The notes: a model not told the origin generated them from the sequence alone. Counted from the stretch's first letter, positions 6,552 to 13,957 are shown. The stretch: DNA of 15,182 nucleotides from Alphaproteobacteria bacterium (GCA_026400595.1 JAPLOT010000260.1:1-15182); one strand, 5' to 3'. Numbers and translations: made by a program.

Positions 6552-6556
6552 TAACC

Positions 6557-6585
6557 ATTTTGTAGCAGGTCAGCCGCCTCTTGAA
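6557..6585 (-). promoter_or_regulatory. weak candidate promoter for the LuxR-type gene
   Basis: In the spacer upstream of the regulator, the minus strand reads TTTTCA, then 17 bases, then TACAAA, each matching 4 of 6 consensus positions. Transcription would begin only a few bases before the ATG at 6551, giving a near-leaderless message, or would better serve the alternative ATG at 6533. No complete lux-box-like palindrome is visible nearby. Confidence 0.2.
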
Positions 6586-6640
6586 AAACGAAGTTCCCTG
6601 TTGCTGATCGCAGGCCCTTACGTTCCGTCAGCTGCACAAA

Positions 6641-6670
6641 CGGAAACGGGGCGGCACTTCTGCCACCCCG
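6641..6670 (-). terminator. intrinsic terminator of the ribosomal protein/rpoA operon
   Basis: On the minus strand a 10-bp stem (6670-6661 with 6656-6647), a GAAG loop and a following T-rich run (TTTCCGTTT) lie 26 bases after the rplQ stop. The stem has one T-G wobble on this strand, which becomes a C-A mismatch on the other, so it is built for minus-strand RNA. It separates the ribosomal block from the LuxR-type gene. Confidence 0.85.
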
Positions 6671-6695
6671 CTGAAAACCGAATGACTTCGTAGTC

Positions 6696-7121
6696 TTAGG
6701 CAGCCGCCTCGACAGCCTCTTCCGGCTTGTTCGACGGGCCGGAATCCTGGCCGCGGGCGTTCACGTCGCGGTCGACGAACTCGATCACGGCCATGGGAGC
6801 TGAATCACCGTAGCGGAAGCCGGCCTTCATGATGCGGAGATAGCCACCATGACGATCCTTGTAGCGGGCCGCCAGCACCTCGAAGAGCTTCTTGACCTGG
6901 GTCTCGTCCCGCACTTCGGCCAGGGCCTGACGGCGCGCATGCAGGCTGCCCTTCTTGGCCAGTGTGACCAGCTTCTCCACGACGGGGCGCAGATCCTTGG
7001 CCTTGGGAAGCGTGGTGACGATCTGCTCATGCTTGATCAACGCCGCCGACATATTGGCAAACATCGCCGTGCGATGCTCGGCGGTGCGGTTAAACCGGCG
7101 GCCCCTGAAACCATGACGCAT
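6696..7121 (-). CDS. rplQ: 50S ribosomal protein L17
   Basis: L17 is a large-subunit protein that sits near the exit-tunnel side of the 50S subunit. The 141-residue sequence opens with the hallmark MRHGFRGRRFNRTAEHR and has AMFANMSAALIKHEQIVTTLPKAK at 19-42. The conserved core ends near IEFVDRD (113-119), followed by a Glu/Ala-rich tail common in Alphaproteobacteria. AAGGAG stands 7 bases before the ATG. It is the last gene of the operon, 45 bases after rpoA and just before the intrinsic terminator. The spacer before it has a small GC-rich inverted repeat (7141-7158) of uncertain meaning. Confidence 0.98.
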   Translation of the reverse strand: MRHGFRGRRFNRTAEHRTAMFANMSAALIKHEQIVTTLPKAKDLRPVVEKLVTLAKKGSLHARRQALAEVRDETQVKKLFEVLAARYKDRHGGYLRIMKAGFRYGDSAPMAVIEFVDRDVNARGQDSGPSNKPEEAVEAAA

Positions 7122-7166
7122 GACCGTTCTCCTTCACTACGGGCCCCCTCGGGCGCCCTCTCTGTC

Positions 7167-8189
7167 TCAGTAATGTGTTTCGTATTTCTTCGCGAGCTCT
7201 TCGATGTTCTCGGGCGGCCAGTTCGGCACTTCCATGCCGAGATGCAGGCCCATCTGGGCGAGAACTTCCTTGATCTCGTTGAGCGACTTGCGTCCGAAGT
7301 TCGGTGTACGGAGCATCTCCGCCTCCGTTTTCTGGATCAGGTCGCCGATATAGACGATGTTGTCGTTCTTCAGGCAGTTCGCAGAACGCACCGAAAGCTC
7401 CAGCTCGTCGACCTTCTTGAGAAGGGCGGCGTTGAACTCGAGCTCCGGACGGCTCTCCTCGATCACGGCCTTTGAAGGCTCAGAGAAATTGATGAAGACC
7501 GACAGCTGGTCCTGCAGGATACGGGCAGCATAGGCCACCGCATCTTCCGGGGTCATCGAGCCGTCGGTCTCGACGGTCATGATCAGCTTGTCGTAATCGA
7601 GGATCTGACCTTCGCGGGTGTTCTCGATCTTGTAGGACACGCGCTTGACCGGGCTGTAGATCGAGTCGACCGGGATCAGCCCGATCGGCGCGTCTTCCGG
7701 ACGGTTGCGCTCGGAGGGGACATAGCCCTTGCCGGTGGCAACGGTGAACTCCATGCGGACTTCCGAACCCTCGTCCAGCGTGCAGATCACCTGCTCGGGA
7801 TTGAGGATCTGGATATCGCCGGTCTGCTGGATGTCGCCGGCGCGGGCCACGCCAGGGCCTTCCTTGCGCAACACCAGCCGCGTCGGCGCATCCGCCTGCA
7901 TGCCGATGGCGACTTCCTTGATGTTCAGGATGATGTCGGTCACGTCCTCGCGTACGCCCGCGATCGAGGAGAACTCGTGCAGCACGCCGTCGATGTGAAC
8001 CGAGGTGACGGCCGCTCCCTGCAACGACGACAAGAGGATGCGGCGCAGCGCATTGCCAAGCGTCGTGCCGAAGCCGCGCTCCAGCGGTTCGGCCACGATC
8101 GTGGCCACGCGGCGGCGGTCACGGCCCGGCTGCACGTCGAGCTTCATCGGACGAATAAGTTCCTGCCAGTTCTTCTGGTTGACCTGCAT
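7167..8189 (-). CDS. rpoA: DNA-directed RNA polymerase subunit alpha
   Basis: The alpha subunit dimerises to nucleate RNA polymerase assembly, and its C-terminal domain contacts UP elements and activators. The 340 residues show the N-terminal domain signature LERGFGTTLGNALRRILLSS (36-55) and a complete C-terminal domain from about residue 256, with LSVRSANCLKN (Arg268 at the position of the DNA-contacting E. coli Arg265) and PNFGRKSLNEI. I chose the ATG at 8189, which gives MQVNQKNWQELI, the normal alphaproteobacterial N terminus, with GGGAAAG upstream. The frame is open to 8234, but those codons coincide with a strong hairpin and look like leader sequence. No rpsD lies between rpsK and rpoA. 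The 103-base spacer before the gene is highly structured. Confidence 0.98.
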   Translation of the reverse strand: MQVNQKNWQELIRPMKLDVQPGRDRRRVATIVAEPLERGFGTTLGNALRRILLSSLQGAAVTSVHIDGVLHEFSSIAGVREDVTDIILNIKEVAIGMQADAPTRLVLRKEGPGVARAGDIQQTGDIQILNPEQVICTLDEGSEVRMEFTVATGKGYVPSERNRPEDAPIGLIPVDSIYSPVKRVSYKIENTREGQILDYDKLIMTVETDGSMTPEDAVAYAARILQDQLSVFINFSEPSKAVIEESRPELEFNAALLKKVDELELSVRSANCLKNDNIVYIGDLIQKTEAEMLRTPNFGRKSLNEIKEVLAQMGLHLGMEVPNWPPENIEELAKKYETHY

Positions 8190-8212
8190 CGATGTTCTTT
8201 CCCGTCGAAATG

Positions 8213-8237
8213 CCGGTGCCGCGACGGGCAGCACCGG
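8213..8237 (-). promoter_or_regulatory. strong RNA hairpin in the rpoA leader
   Basis: On minus-strand RNA, 8237-8228 pairs with 8222-8213 in a 10-bp GC-rich stem with one U-G wobble and a 5-base loop, ending 23 bases before the rpoA ATG. The wobble becomes a C-A mismatch on the plus strand, so the structure favours the operon transcript. It could slow ribosome loading, bind a protein or mark an RNA-processing site; no function is known to me. Confidence 0.5.
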
Positions 8238-8254
8238 ATTTGAAACTTCACTTC

Positions 8255-8280
8255 AGAAAACACCGCGCGCCGGGCGCGCG
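8255..8280 (-). terminator. possible attenuator or weak terminator between rpsK and rpoA
   Basis: On the minus strand an alternating CG inverted repeat (8280-8275 with 8269-8264, extendable inward) is followed by GTGTTTTC. It begins 13 bases after the rpsK stop. A GC hairpin followed by a short T run resembles a partial terminator that could lower rpoA-rplQ transcription relative to the genes upstream. The T run is short, so confidence is limited. Confidence 0.4.
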
Positions 8281-8292
8281 AACATAACCAAA

Positions 8293-8682
8293 TCAGACGC
8301 GGCGGCGCTTCGGCGGACGGCAGCCATTGTGCGGGATCGGCGTCACGTCGCGGATCGACGTCACCTGAAGGCCGCAGGCCTGCAGGGCGCGCAGGGCCGA
8401 TTCACGGCCCGAACCCGGACCAGAAACCTCGACCTCGACGGTCCGCATGCCGTGTTCCATGGCCGCGCGGCCAACCTGCTCGGCAGCCACCTGGGCGGCG
8501 TAGGGCGTCGACTTGCGCGACCCCTTGAAACCCAGCTTGCCGGCCGAGGCCCAGACGATGGCATTGCCCTGCACGTCGGTGATGGTGATCATCGTATTGT
8601 TGAACGAGGCGTTCACATGGACGACGCCGGCAGAGATGTTCTTGCGCTCCTTGCGGCGCGGGCGGGCAGCTTCTTTGGCCAT
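8293..8682 (-). CDS. rpsK: 30S ribosomal protein S11
   Basis: S11 is part of the platform of the 30S subunit and helps form the mRNA path near the E site. The 129-residue protein has the expected basic N terminus (AARPRRKERKNI), GVVHVNASFNNTMITITD (19-36), KGSRKSTPYAAQVAAE, GSGRESALRAL and the diagnostic C-terminal TPIPHNGCRPPKRRRV. It follows rpsM by 12 bases and precedes the structured spacer before rpoA. Length and motifs are normal. Confidence 0.98.
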   Translation of the reverse strand: MAKEAARPRRKERKNISAGVVHVNASFNNTMITITDVQGNAIVWASAGKLGFKGSRKSTPYAAQVAAEQVGRAAMEHGMRTVEVEVSGPGSGRESALRALQACGLQVTSIRDVTPIPHNGCRPPKRRRV

Positions 8683-8694
8683 GACTGGTGTTCC

Positions 8695-9063
8695 TTACTT
8701 CTTCTTGCCGGCGATGGCCTTTGCAGGCCCCTTGCGGGTACGGGCGTTGGTGTGGGTGCGCTGGCCGCGGACCGGCAGGCCCTTGCGGTGGCGCATGCCG
8801 CGGTAGCAGCCAAGATCCTGCAGGCGCTTGATGTTCATGGAAATGTCGCGGCGAAGGTCGCCCTCGACCATGTAGTCGCGGTCGATCACCTCACGGATGG
8901 CGAGAACCTCGGCATCGCTCAGCTCGTTGACGCGCTTCTGCACGGGGATCTTGACCTTCTCGCAGATCTCCACCGCATTCACCGGTCCGATTCCGAAGAT
9001 GTAGCGCAGCGCGATCGCCACGGGCTTGTTGGTCGGGATGTTGACGCCTGCAATACGGGCCAC
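8695..9063 (-). CDS. rpsM: 30S ribosomal protein S13, GTG start
   Basis: S13 sits in the head of the 30S subunit, contacts the P-site tRNA through its C-terminal tail and bridges to the 50S. The 122 residues begin (M/V)ARIAGVNIPTNK and include FGIGPVNA, DLRRDISMNIKRL, GCYRGMRHRKGLPVRGQRT and the basic tail ending AIAGKKK. The start is the GTG at 9063, preceded by GGAG with 7 bases spacing. The nearby ATG (9075) is out of frame, and the in-frame extension to 9156 is not S13-like and overlaps leader hairpins. It opens the alpha part of the block after a spacer of about 200 bases. Confidence 0.97.
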   Translation of the reverse strand: MARIAGVNIPTNKPVAIALRYIFGIGPVNAVEICEKVKIPVQKRVNELSDAEVLAIREVIDRDYMVEGDLRRDISMNIKRLQDLGCYRGMRHRKGLPVRGQRTHTNARTRKGPAKAIAGKKK

Positions 9064-9127
9064 GTCTTTTCTCCATGTTATTCCAACGGCTTGTACCGAT
9101 GGTCTAAAGTTCTTGTTCCGGTCCGAT

Positions 9128-9179
9128 GCCTTAGCCTCAAAGGCACAAGGCCGCACTTCGGGAGTGTTACCCCCTGAAG
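9128..9179 (-). promoter_or_regulatory. two tandem hairpins in the rpsM leader
   Basis: The minus-strand RNA can form two adjacent stem-loops 65-116 bases before the rpsM start. The first (9179-9156) has a 9-pair stem, including one G-U pair, with a bulged A and a TAACA loop. The second (9151-9128) has GCCTT/AAGGC outer and GCCT/AGGC inner stems around a small interior loop. The position suggests a regulatory leader for the alpha genes. In E. coli this leader is controlled by S4, but rpsD is absent here, and I recognise no known leader family. Confidence 0.4.
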
Positions 9180-9209
9180 CCAGCCTTTCCTCAACCGAGA
9201 TTGCCGGTG

Positions 9210-9238
9210 TCTTTAGGCTGGAATCGCTTCCGCGTCAA
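9210..9238 (-). promoter_or_regulatory. candidate internal promoter for rpsM-rpsK-rpoA-rplQ
   Basis: On the minus strand TTGACG (9238-9233), 5 of 6 consensus, and TAAAGA (9215-9210), 3 of 6, are spaced by 17 bases. They lie just after the adk stop. Transcription would start near 9203 and carry both leader hairpins. This would give the alpha genes a source independent of the spc transcript. Confidence 0.4.
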
Positions 9239-9264
9239 CCTCAGAAACCCAACAAAAACGGTCA

Positions 9265-9915
9265 TCAGAAGGCGTTCAGCACCTGTTCGATCTGGCGGGT
9301 CACGTCCCCGATCTCCGCCATGCCGTCTATGGTTTTCAACCGGCCGCGGCTGCCGTAATGGGCAATCAGCGGCGCAGTCTGCTTGTTGTAGATATCGAGC
9401 CGATCACGAACGGTTTTCTCGTTGTCATCGGCCCGGCGGGTGAATTCTGTCGATCCGCACACGTCGCAGACCCCTGCGACTTTTGGCGCCTCGAACTTGT
9501 CGTGGTAGCCCTTGCCGCACTTGGCGCAGGTGTAGCGGCCGGTTATGCGCTCCACCAAGGCTTCGTCATCAACCTTCATTTCGATCACGGCGTCGAGCTT
9601 GAGGCCCTTGCCGACAAGCATTCTGTCCAGCGCCTCGGCCTGCGCCGTATTGCGCGGGAAGCCATCCAGGATGAAGCCCTTCTTCACGTCGGCCGCGTCA
9701 AGCCGGTCGGCGATGATTCCGACCACGATGGCGTCGGATACCAGTTCGCCCCGGTCCATGACCGCCTTGGCCTTGCGCCCCGTCTCGGTCCCGGCAGCGA
9801 CGGCTGCCCGCAGCATCTCGCCGGTGGAGAGCTGCTTCAGGCCATGACGCTCCTCGAGGAGCTTGGCCTGGGTGCCCTTGCCGGCGCCTGGCGGACCGAG
9901 AAGAATGATGTTCAC
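9265..9915 (-). CDS. adk: adenylate kinase with zinc-type LID
   Basis: Adenylate kinase interconverts ATP plus AMP with two ADP and sets the adenylate energy balance. The 216 residues show the P-loop GPPGAGKGT (7-15), the AMP-binding DGFPRN (84-89) and the RRADDNE segment (160-166). The LID domain carries four cysteines (Cys130, Cys133, Cys150, Cys153), the structural-zinc form. The start is GTG at 9915, overlapping the secY stop in a GTGA tetranucleotide, so translation is probably coupled. The position between secY and rpsM is typical for Alphaproteobacteria. Confidence 0.98.
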   Translation of the reverse strand: MNIILLGPPGAGKGTQAKLLEERHGLKQLSTGEMLRAAVAAGTETGRKAKAVMDRGELVSDAIVVGIIADRLDAADVKKGFILDGFPRNTAQAEALDRMLVGKGLKLDAVIEMKVDDEALVERITGRYTCAKCGKGYHDKFEAPKVAGVCDVCGSTEFTRRADDNEKTVRDRLDIYNKQTAPLIAHYGSRGRLKTIDGMAEIGDVTRQIEQVLNAF

Positions 9916-11243
9916 CGCTTCCCGCCCCTGAGCTTGGACTTCTTGATCAGGCCTTCATACTGCTGGGCGAGCAGATGGCCCTGGACCTGGGCAACCGTGT
10001 CCATGGTCACGCTCACCACGATCAGCAAGGATGTGCCGCCGAAGTAGAAGGGCATGCCGGTGTAGCCGATCAGGAACTCGGGAAGAAGGCAGACCACCGT
10101 CAGGTAGAGGGCGCCGATGACGGTGATGCGGGTCAGCACGTAGTCGATGTACTCGGCGGTCTTCTCGCCCGGGCGGATGCCCGGAATGAAACCGCCATAC
10201 TTCTTCAGGTTATCCGCCGTCTCTTTCGGATTGAACATGATCGAGGTGTAGAAGAAGGCGAAGAAGATGATGAGCGCCGCGTAGAGGAAGAGGAACAGCG
10301 GCTGGCCATGGCCGAGCATCGCGGTGATGCGGTTGAGCCAGTCCGGCCCCTGCCCGGCCGAGAAATTCGCCACCGTGATCGGCAGCAGCAGCAGCGACGA
10401 CGCGAAGATCGGCGGAATGACGCCCGAGGTGTTCAGCTTCAGCGGCAGGTGCGAGCTGTCGCCCTGGAACATCTTGTTGCCGACCTGGCGCTTGGGATAC
10501 TGGATCAGAAGCCGGCGCTGGGCGCGCTCCATCAGCACGATGAAGGCGATGACGGCCAGCGCCATGATGATGACGCCGATGATCAGGAACAGCGAAATCT
10601 GTCCGGTCCGGCCCAGCTCGAGAAGTGCTGCGATGCCGCTCGGCAGGCCCGCCACGATGCCGGCAAAAATGATCAGCGAGATGCCGTTGCCGATGCCGCG
10701 GGCGGTGATCTGCTCGCCCAGCCACATCAGGAACACGGTGCCCCCGGTGAGCGTGATCACCGTCGAGAGACGGAAGAACAGCCCCGGATCCACCACAAGA
10801 TTGGCCTGCCCTTCCAGGCCGACCGCGATGCCGTAGGACTGCAGCACGGCCAGGATCACGGTGCCATAGCGGGTGTATTGGTTGATCTTCTTGCGGCCGC
10901 TCTCGCCTTCCTTCTTGAGGGCTTCGAGATGGGGGCTGACCGTCGTCATCAGCTGGATGATGATCGAGGCCGAGATGTAGGGCATGATGTTGAGGGCGAA
11001 GATCGCCATGCGCCCGAGGGCACCGCCGGCCAGATTGTTGACCCAGCCGAGAATGCCAGTCGACTGCTGTGCGGCAAAGCGGGCGAGTTCGGCCGCGTCG
11101 ATGCCGGGAATCGGAATGTAGCTGCCCAGGCGATAGACAATCAGGGCGCCGAGCGTGAACCAGATGCGCTTCTTCAGGTCTTCCGACTTGGCCAGCGCAC
11201 CGAAGTTCAGATTGGCGGCAAGTTGTTCTGCGGCAGATGCCAT
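9912..11243 (-). CDS. secY: preprotein translocase subunit SecY
   Basis: SecY is the ten-helix channel of the Sec translocon in the inner membrane, moving unfolded proteins with SecE, SecG and SecA and inserting membrane proteins. Over 443 residues the plug/TM2 region (GGALGRMAIFALNIMPYIS, 73-91), TVSPHLEALKKEGE, the TARGIGNGISLIIF segment (180-194), the cytosolic loop YPKRQVGNK (249-257) and GFIPGIRPGEKT (351-362) are all present. GAGG lies 8 bases before the ATG. It follows rplO by 63 bases and overlaps adk by 4. Confidence 0.99.
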   Translation of the reverse strand: MASAAEQLAANLNFGALAKSEDLKKRIWFTLGALIVYRLGSYIPIPGIDAAELARFAAQQSTGILGWVNNLAGGALGRMAIFALNIMPYISASIIIQLMTTVSPHLEALKKEGESGRKKINQYTRYGTVILAVLQSYGIAVGLEGQANLVVDPGLFFRLSTVITLTGGTVFLMWLGEQITARGIGNGISLIIFAGIVAGLPSGIAALLELGRTGQISLFLIIGVIIMALAVIAFIVLMERAQRRLLIQYPKRQVGNKMFQGDSSHLPLKLNTSGVIPPIFASSLLLLPITVANFSAGQGPDWLNRITAMLGHGQPLFLFLYAALIIFFAFFYTSIMFNPKETADNLKKYGGFIPGIRPGEKTAEYIDYVLTRITVIGALYLTVVCLLPEFLIGYTGMPFYFGGTSLLIVVSVTMDTVAQVQGHLLAQQYEGLIKKSKLRGGKR

Positions 11244-11306
11244 TCTTTCGTCCTCGCGTTCAGCCCCGGTCCTGACATGTGGGACCGGTCGTCAACGCAA
11301 ACAAGC

Positions 11307-11792
11307 TCACTTGGCCTCGGCCGGCGCGTCCGCGGGCTTCAGCATCTTGACGCTGCCACCAGCCTTCTCGACGGCGGCGACGGCGCTCTTGGACGCGTGA
11401 TAGACTTCGAAGGCCAGCTTGGACTTGATCTCGCCCTTGCCCAGCAGGCGCACGCCGCCGAGCTTGTTGTTCACGACGCCGGCGGAAATCAGCGCCTCGA
11501 CAGTGACCGGCGCCTTGGGGTCGAGCTTCTTGGCATCGACGGCGGCCTGCACCTTGGCGAGGTTGACTTCATTGTATTCCACCTGGTTCGGCTTGTTGAA
11601 TCCACGCTTCGGCAGGCGGCGGTAAATCGGCATCTGGCCGCCTTCGAAGCCGGCCTTGGCGCCGCCCTTGCGGGCCGTCTGGCCCTTGCCGCCGCGACCG
11701 GCGGTCTTGCCCAGGCCCGAACCGATGCCACGGCCCACGCGCTTGCGGGGGCGCTTGGCGCCGGGATTGTCGGCGATCTGATTGAGCTTCAT
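11307..11792 (-). CDS. rplO: 50S ribosomal protein L15
   Basis: L15 is a late-assembling 50S protein that reaches deep into 23S rRNA. The 161 residues start MKLNQIADNPGAK and carry the glycine-rich basic N-terminal arm (KRVGRGIGSGLGKTAGRGGKG, read in two parts around residue 30) and the FEGGQMPIYRRLPKRGF core (49-65). The C-terminal domain ends in an Ala/Lys tail. The ATG at 11792 was chosen: the frame continues to a TTG at 11813, but that codon lies inside rpmD and AAGGA precedes 11792. Confidence 0.97.
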   Translation of the reverse strand: MKLNQIADNPGAKRPRKRVGRGIGSGLGKTAGRGGKGQTARKGGAKAGFEGGQMPIYRRLPKRGFNKPNQVEYNEVNLAKVQAAVDAKKLDPKAPVTVEALISAGVVNNKLGGVRLLGKGEIKSKLAFEVYHASKSAVAAVEKAGGSVKMLKPADAPAEAK

Positions 11793-11805
11793 GGTGACGG
11801 TATCC

Positions 11806-12003
11806 TTATTCAATCACGCGCACGAGATGCGCGACCTTGGCGATCATGCCGCGCACGGCCGGCGTATCCTGCAGCGTGGCGGTGCGGTTCATCTTGTTGA
11901 GGCCGAGACCGACCAGCGTGGCACGCTGCTCGGACGGGCGGCGCTGCGGGCTATGCACCTGCTGCACCTTGATGGTCTTGCCGGACTTCGCTGCTTTTGC
12001 CAT
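11806..12003 (-). CDS. rpmD: 50S ribosomal protein L30
   Basis: L30 is a small 50S protein binding 23S rRNA. At 65 residues it has the normal bacterial size, with KTIKVQQVHSPQRRPSEQR (9-27), ATLVGLGLNKMNRTATLQDTP and the C-terminal GMIAKVAHLVRV. It lies between rpsE and rplO, 14 bases after rpsE, as in other proteobacterial spc operons. Confidence 0.97.
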   Translation of the reverse strand: MAKAAKSGKTIKVQQVHSPQRRPSEQRATLVGLGLNKMNRTATLQDTPAVRGMIAKVAHLVRVIE

Positions 12004-12017
12004 GGAACTCGATCCTC

Positions 12018-12581
12018 TTATTCGGCCACGGCCGCTTCGCCGCCGCGGCGGCGCATGACGTCCGAAACCTTCTTGCCGCGACGGGCGGCGACCGAACGCG
12101 GGCTGGTCTGCTTCTTCAGCGCGTCGAAGGTGGCGCGCACCATGTTGTAGGGGTTGGAGGACCCCTTCGACTTGGCGACCACGTCCTGCATGCCGACCGA
12201 CTCGAAGACGGCGCGCATCGGGCCGCCGGCGATGATGCCGGTACCGGCCGGCGCCGCGCGCAGCACGACCTTGCCGGCGCCCCAGCGGCCGTCGATGTCA
12301 TGATGCAGCGTGCGGCCTTCGCGCAGCGGCACGCGGATCAGGCCGCGCTTGGCGCTTTCGGTCGCCTTGCGCACCGCTTCCGGCACCTCGCGCGCCTTGC
12401 CGTGGCCGAAGCCGACCCGGCCCTTCTGATCGCCGACCACGACGAGCGCCGCAAAGCCGAAGCGCTTGCCGCCCTTCACCACCTTGGCGACACGGTTGAT
12501 GTGAACCAGCTTGTCCACGAATTCGCTGTCGCGCTCTTCGCGGTTGTCCTTGCGGTCCCGGTCGCCACGTTCCTTAGCCAT
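12018..12581 (-). CDS. rpsE: 30S ribosomal protein S5
   Basis: S5 lies at the 30S entry channel and influences decoding fidelity; spectinomycin-resistance changes map to its N-terminal loop. The 187 residues have a charged N terminus, the double-stranded-RNA-binding-like domain (VDKLVHINRVAKVVKGG and FGFAALVVVGD), VGFGHGKAREVPEA, and the C-terminal domain with PAGTGIIAGGPMRAV and SSNPYNMVRAT. The spectinomycin loop shows VKGGKRF, with no change I recognise as resistance-associated. Confidence 0.98.
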   Translation of the reverse strand: MAKERGDRDRKDNREERDSEFVDKLVHINRVAKVVKGGKRFGFAALVVVGDQKGRVGFGHGKAREVPEAVRKATESAKRGLIRVPLREGRTLHHDIDGRWGAGKVVLRAAPAGTGIIAGGPMRAVFESVGMQDVVAKSKGSSNPYNMVRATFDALKKQTSPRSVAARRGKKVSDVMRRRGGEAAVAE

Positions 12582-12609
12582 GTGTTTTCCGCCTTCGTCT
12601 TTCGCAGAA

Positions 12610-12972
12610 TTAGAAGTTCAGGCCGCCCGCACGGGCGGCGTCGGCGAGCGCCTTGACGCGCCCGTGATAGAGATATCCGCCGCGGTCGAAGACCACGTCC
12701 TTGACGCCGGCGGAGATGGCACGCTCGGCGATCAGCTTGCCGATCGCCTCGGCGGCCGCCTTGTCGGCGCCGGTCTTCTTGCCATCCTTGAAGCCCTTCT
12801 CGAGGCTCGAGGCCGCCACCAGCGTCACGCCCTTGGCGTCATCGATGATCTGGGCATAGATGTTCTTGCTCGACCGGAACACGGAGAGCCGCGGACGCAG
12901 ATTGCCGCGCGCCGCCAGAGCCTTGCGGACCCGAGCCATGCGCTTCTGATGCGGAGATGTTTTCGTTGCCAT
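12610..12972 (-). CDS. rplR: 50S ribosomal protein L18
   Basis: L18 binds 5S rRNA in the central protuberance with L5 and L25. The 120 residues show RLSVFRSSKNIYAQIIDD (about 28-45), the GADKAAAEAIGKLIAERA helix and the diagnostic C-terminal VVFDRGGYLYHGRVKALADAAR. The ATG at 12972 was chosen; a GTG three codons upstream (12981) is in frame, but AGGTG is placed for the ATG. It begins 12 bases after rplF. Confidence 0.98.
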   Translation of the reverse strand: MATKTSPHQKRMARVRKALAARGNLRPRLSVFRSSKNIYAQIIDDAKGVTLVAASSLEKGFKDGKKTGADKAAAEAIGKLIAERAISAGVKDVVFDRGGYLYHGRVKALADAARAGGLNF

Positions 12973-12984
12973 GGGCGCCACCTG

Positions 12985-13518
12985 TTACTTCTTCTTGCCT
13001 TCCTTGCGGAAGATGTACTCGCCGGCATACTTGATGCCCTTGCCCTTGTAGGGCTCGGGGCCACGGAACTCGCGAATTTCCGCGGCAACCTGGCCGACGC
13101 GCTGCTTGTCGATTCCGGTGATCACGATCTCGGTCGGCTTGGTCGCCTTGATGTCGATGCCCTCCGGGATCGGATAGTTCACATCATGGCTGTAGCCGAG
13201 GTTGAGCTGGAGCACCTTGCCCTGGACGGCGGCGCGATAGCCGACGCCCGTGATTTCGAGGGTCTTGCTGTAGCCTTCCGACACGCCCTTGATCATGTTG
13301 GCGACCATGGTGCGCGACATGCCCCAGCATGACCGCGACAGCTTGGTCTGGTCCTTGGGATCGACCTTGAGCGCGCCATCTTCCAGCTTGGCCAGCACCT
13401 GATCGACGAATACCATCTTGAGTTCGCCCTTGGGACCTTTCACCGACAGGTTCGGCCCGGCCAGATTGACCGTGACACCTGCGGGGACCGGAACTGGCTT
13501 CTTACCGATACGAGACAT
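12985..13518 (-). CDS. rplF: 50S ribosomal protein L6
   Basis: L6 stabilises the stalk-base region near the sarcin-ricin loop, where elongation factors bind. The 177 residues begin MSRIGKKPVPVPAGV and hold two related domains: KGPKGEL and WGMSRTMVANMI in the first, and GVGYRAAVQG, LNLGYSH and GPEPYKGKGIKYAGE in the second. Length and order are normal. The stretch LSRSCWGM (60-67) has a Cys where many relatives have a small or hydrophobic residue, a minor variation. Confidence 0.98.
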   Translation of the reverse strand: MSRIGKKPVPVPAGVTVNLAGPNLSVKGPKGELKMVFVDQVLAKLEDGALKVDPKDQTKLSRSCWGMSRTMVANMIKGVSEGYSKTLEITGVGYRAAVQGKVLQLNLGYSHDVNYPIPEGIDIKATKPTEIVITGIDKQRVGQVAAEIREFRGPEPYKGKGIKYAGEYIFRKEGKKK

Positions 13519-13530
13519 GGGTACCGTTCC

Positions 13531-13929
13531 TCAGAATACCGTGCAGAGCACTTCGCCACCCACGTTCTGGGCGCGAGCGTCCGCATCGGACATGACGCCC
13601 TTCGGCGTCGACAGAATGGAGATACCGAGGCCGTTGTAGACCGTCGGCATGGTGGCGACCGAAGCATAGACCCGGCGGCCGGGCTTCGACACGCGCTGGA
13701 TCTCGCGGATCACGGGCGCGCCATCGAAGTACTTCAGCTCGATCTCGATCTCGGCCTTGCCCTGGCCCTGCTGAACCGTTGCAAAGCCGCGGATGAAACC
13801 TTCGCTCTGCAGCACTTCGAGCACACGCTCGCGCAGGCGCGAGGCCGGCGTCGAGACCTTCGACTTGCCGCGCTCCTGTGCGTTCCGGATGCGGGCGAGC
13901 ATATCGCCGATCGGATCATTCACACTCAT
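13531..13929 (-). CDS. rpsH: 30S ribosomal protein S8
   Basis: S8 is a primary 16S rRNA-binding protein; in E. coli it also represses the spc operon by binding its mRNA. The 132 residues start MSVNDPIGDMLARIRNA and include the KYFDGAPVIREIQRVSKPGRR segment in the middle and the C-terminal LGISILSTPKGVMSDADAR and GGEVLCTVF, all family hallmarks. AGGAG lies 9 bases before the ATG. It follows rpsN by 28 bases. Confidence 0.98.
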   Translation of the reverse strand: MSVNDPIGDMLARIRNAQERGKSKVSTPASRLRERVLEVLQSEGFIRGFATVQQGQGKAEIEIELKYFDGAPVIREIQRVSKPGRRVYASVATMPTVYNGLGISILSTPKGVMSDADARAQNVGGEVLCTVF

Positions 13930-13957
13930 TTCTCAGCTCTCCTGAAGTCCGTATCTG

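Noticed and set aside
6552..6640. Possible lux box upstream of the LuxR-type gene
   Set aside because: Only a single half-site-like ACCTG is present; no 18-20-base palindrome could be found.
7141..7158. GC-rich inverted repeat between rpoA and rplQ
   Set aside because: The stem is short with an internal mismatch and no T-tract, so it is too weak to call a terminator. The rplQ gene just after it has a strong ribosome-binding site.
9064..9156. In-frame upstream extension of rpsM
   Set aside because: The extra residues do not match S13, the codons coincide with leader structure, and GGAG is placed correctly for the GTG at 9063.
8005..9177. A 390-codon plus-strand frame across rpoA, rpsK and rpsM
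   Set aside because: It spans several certain genes and two spacers on the other strand, with no motif of its own.
9975..11900. A 641-codon open frame on the plus strand opposite secY and rplO
   Set aside because: It is antisense to two certain genes and its translation has no hydrophobic or domain pattern of its own. High G+C codon use leaves the opposite frame open.
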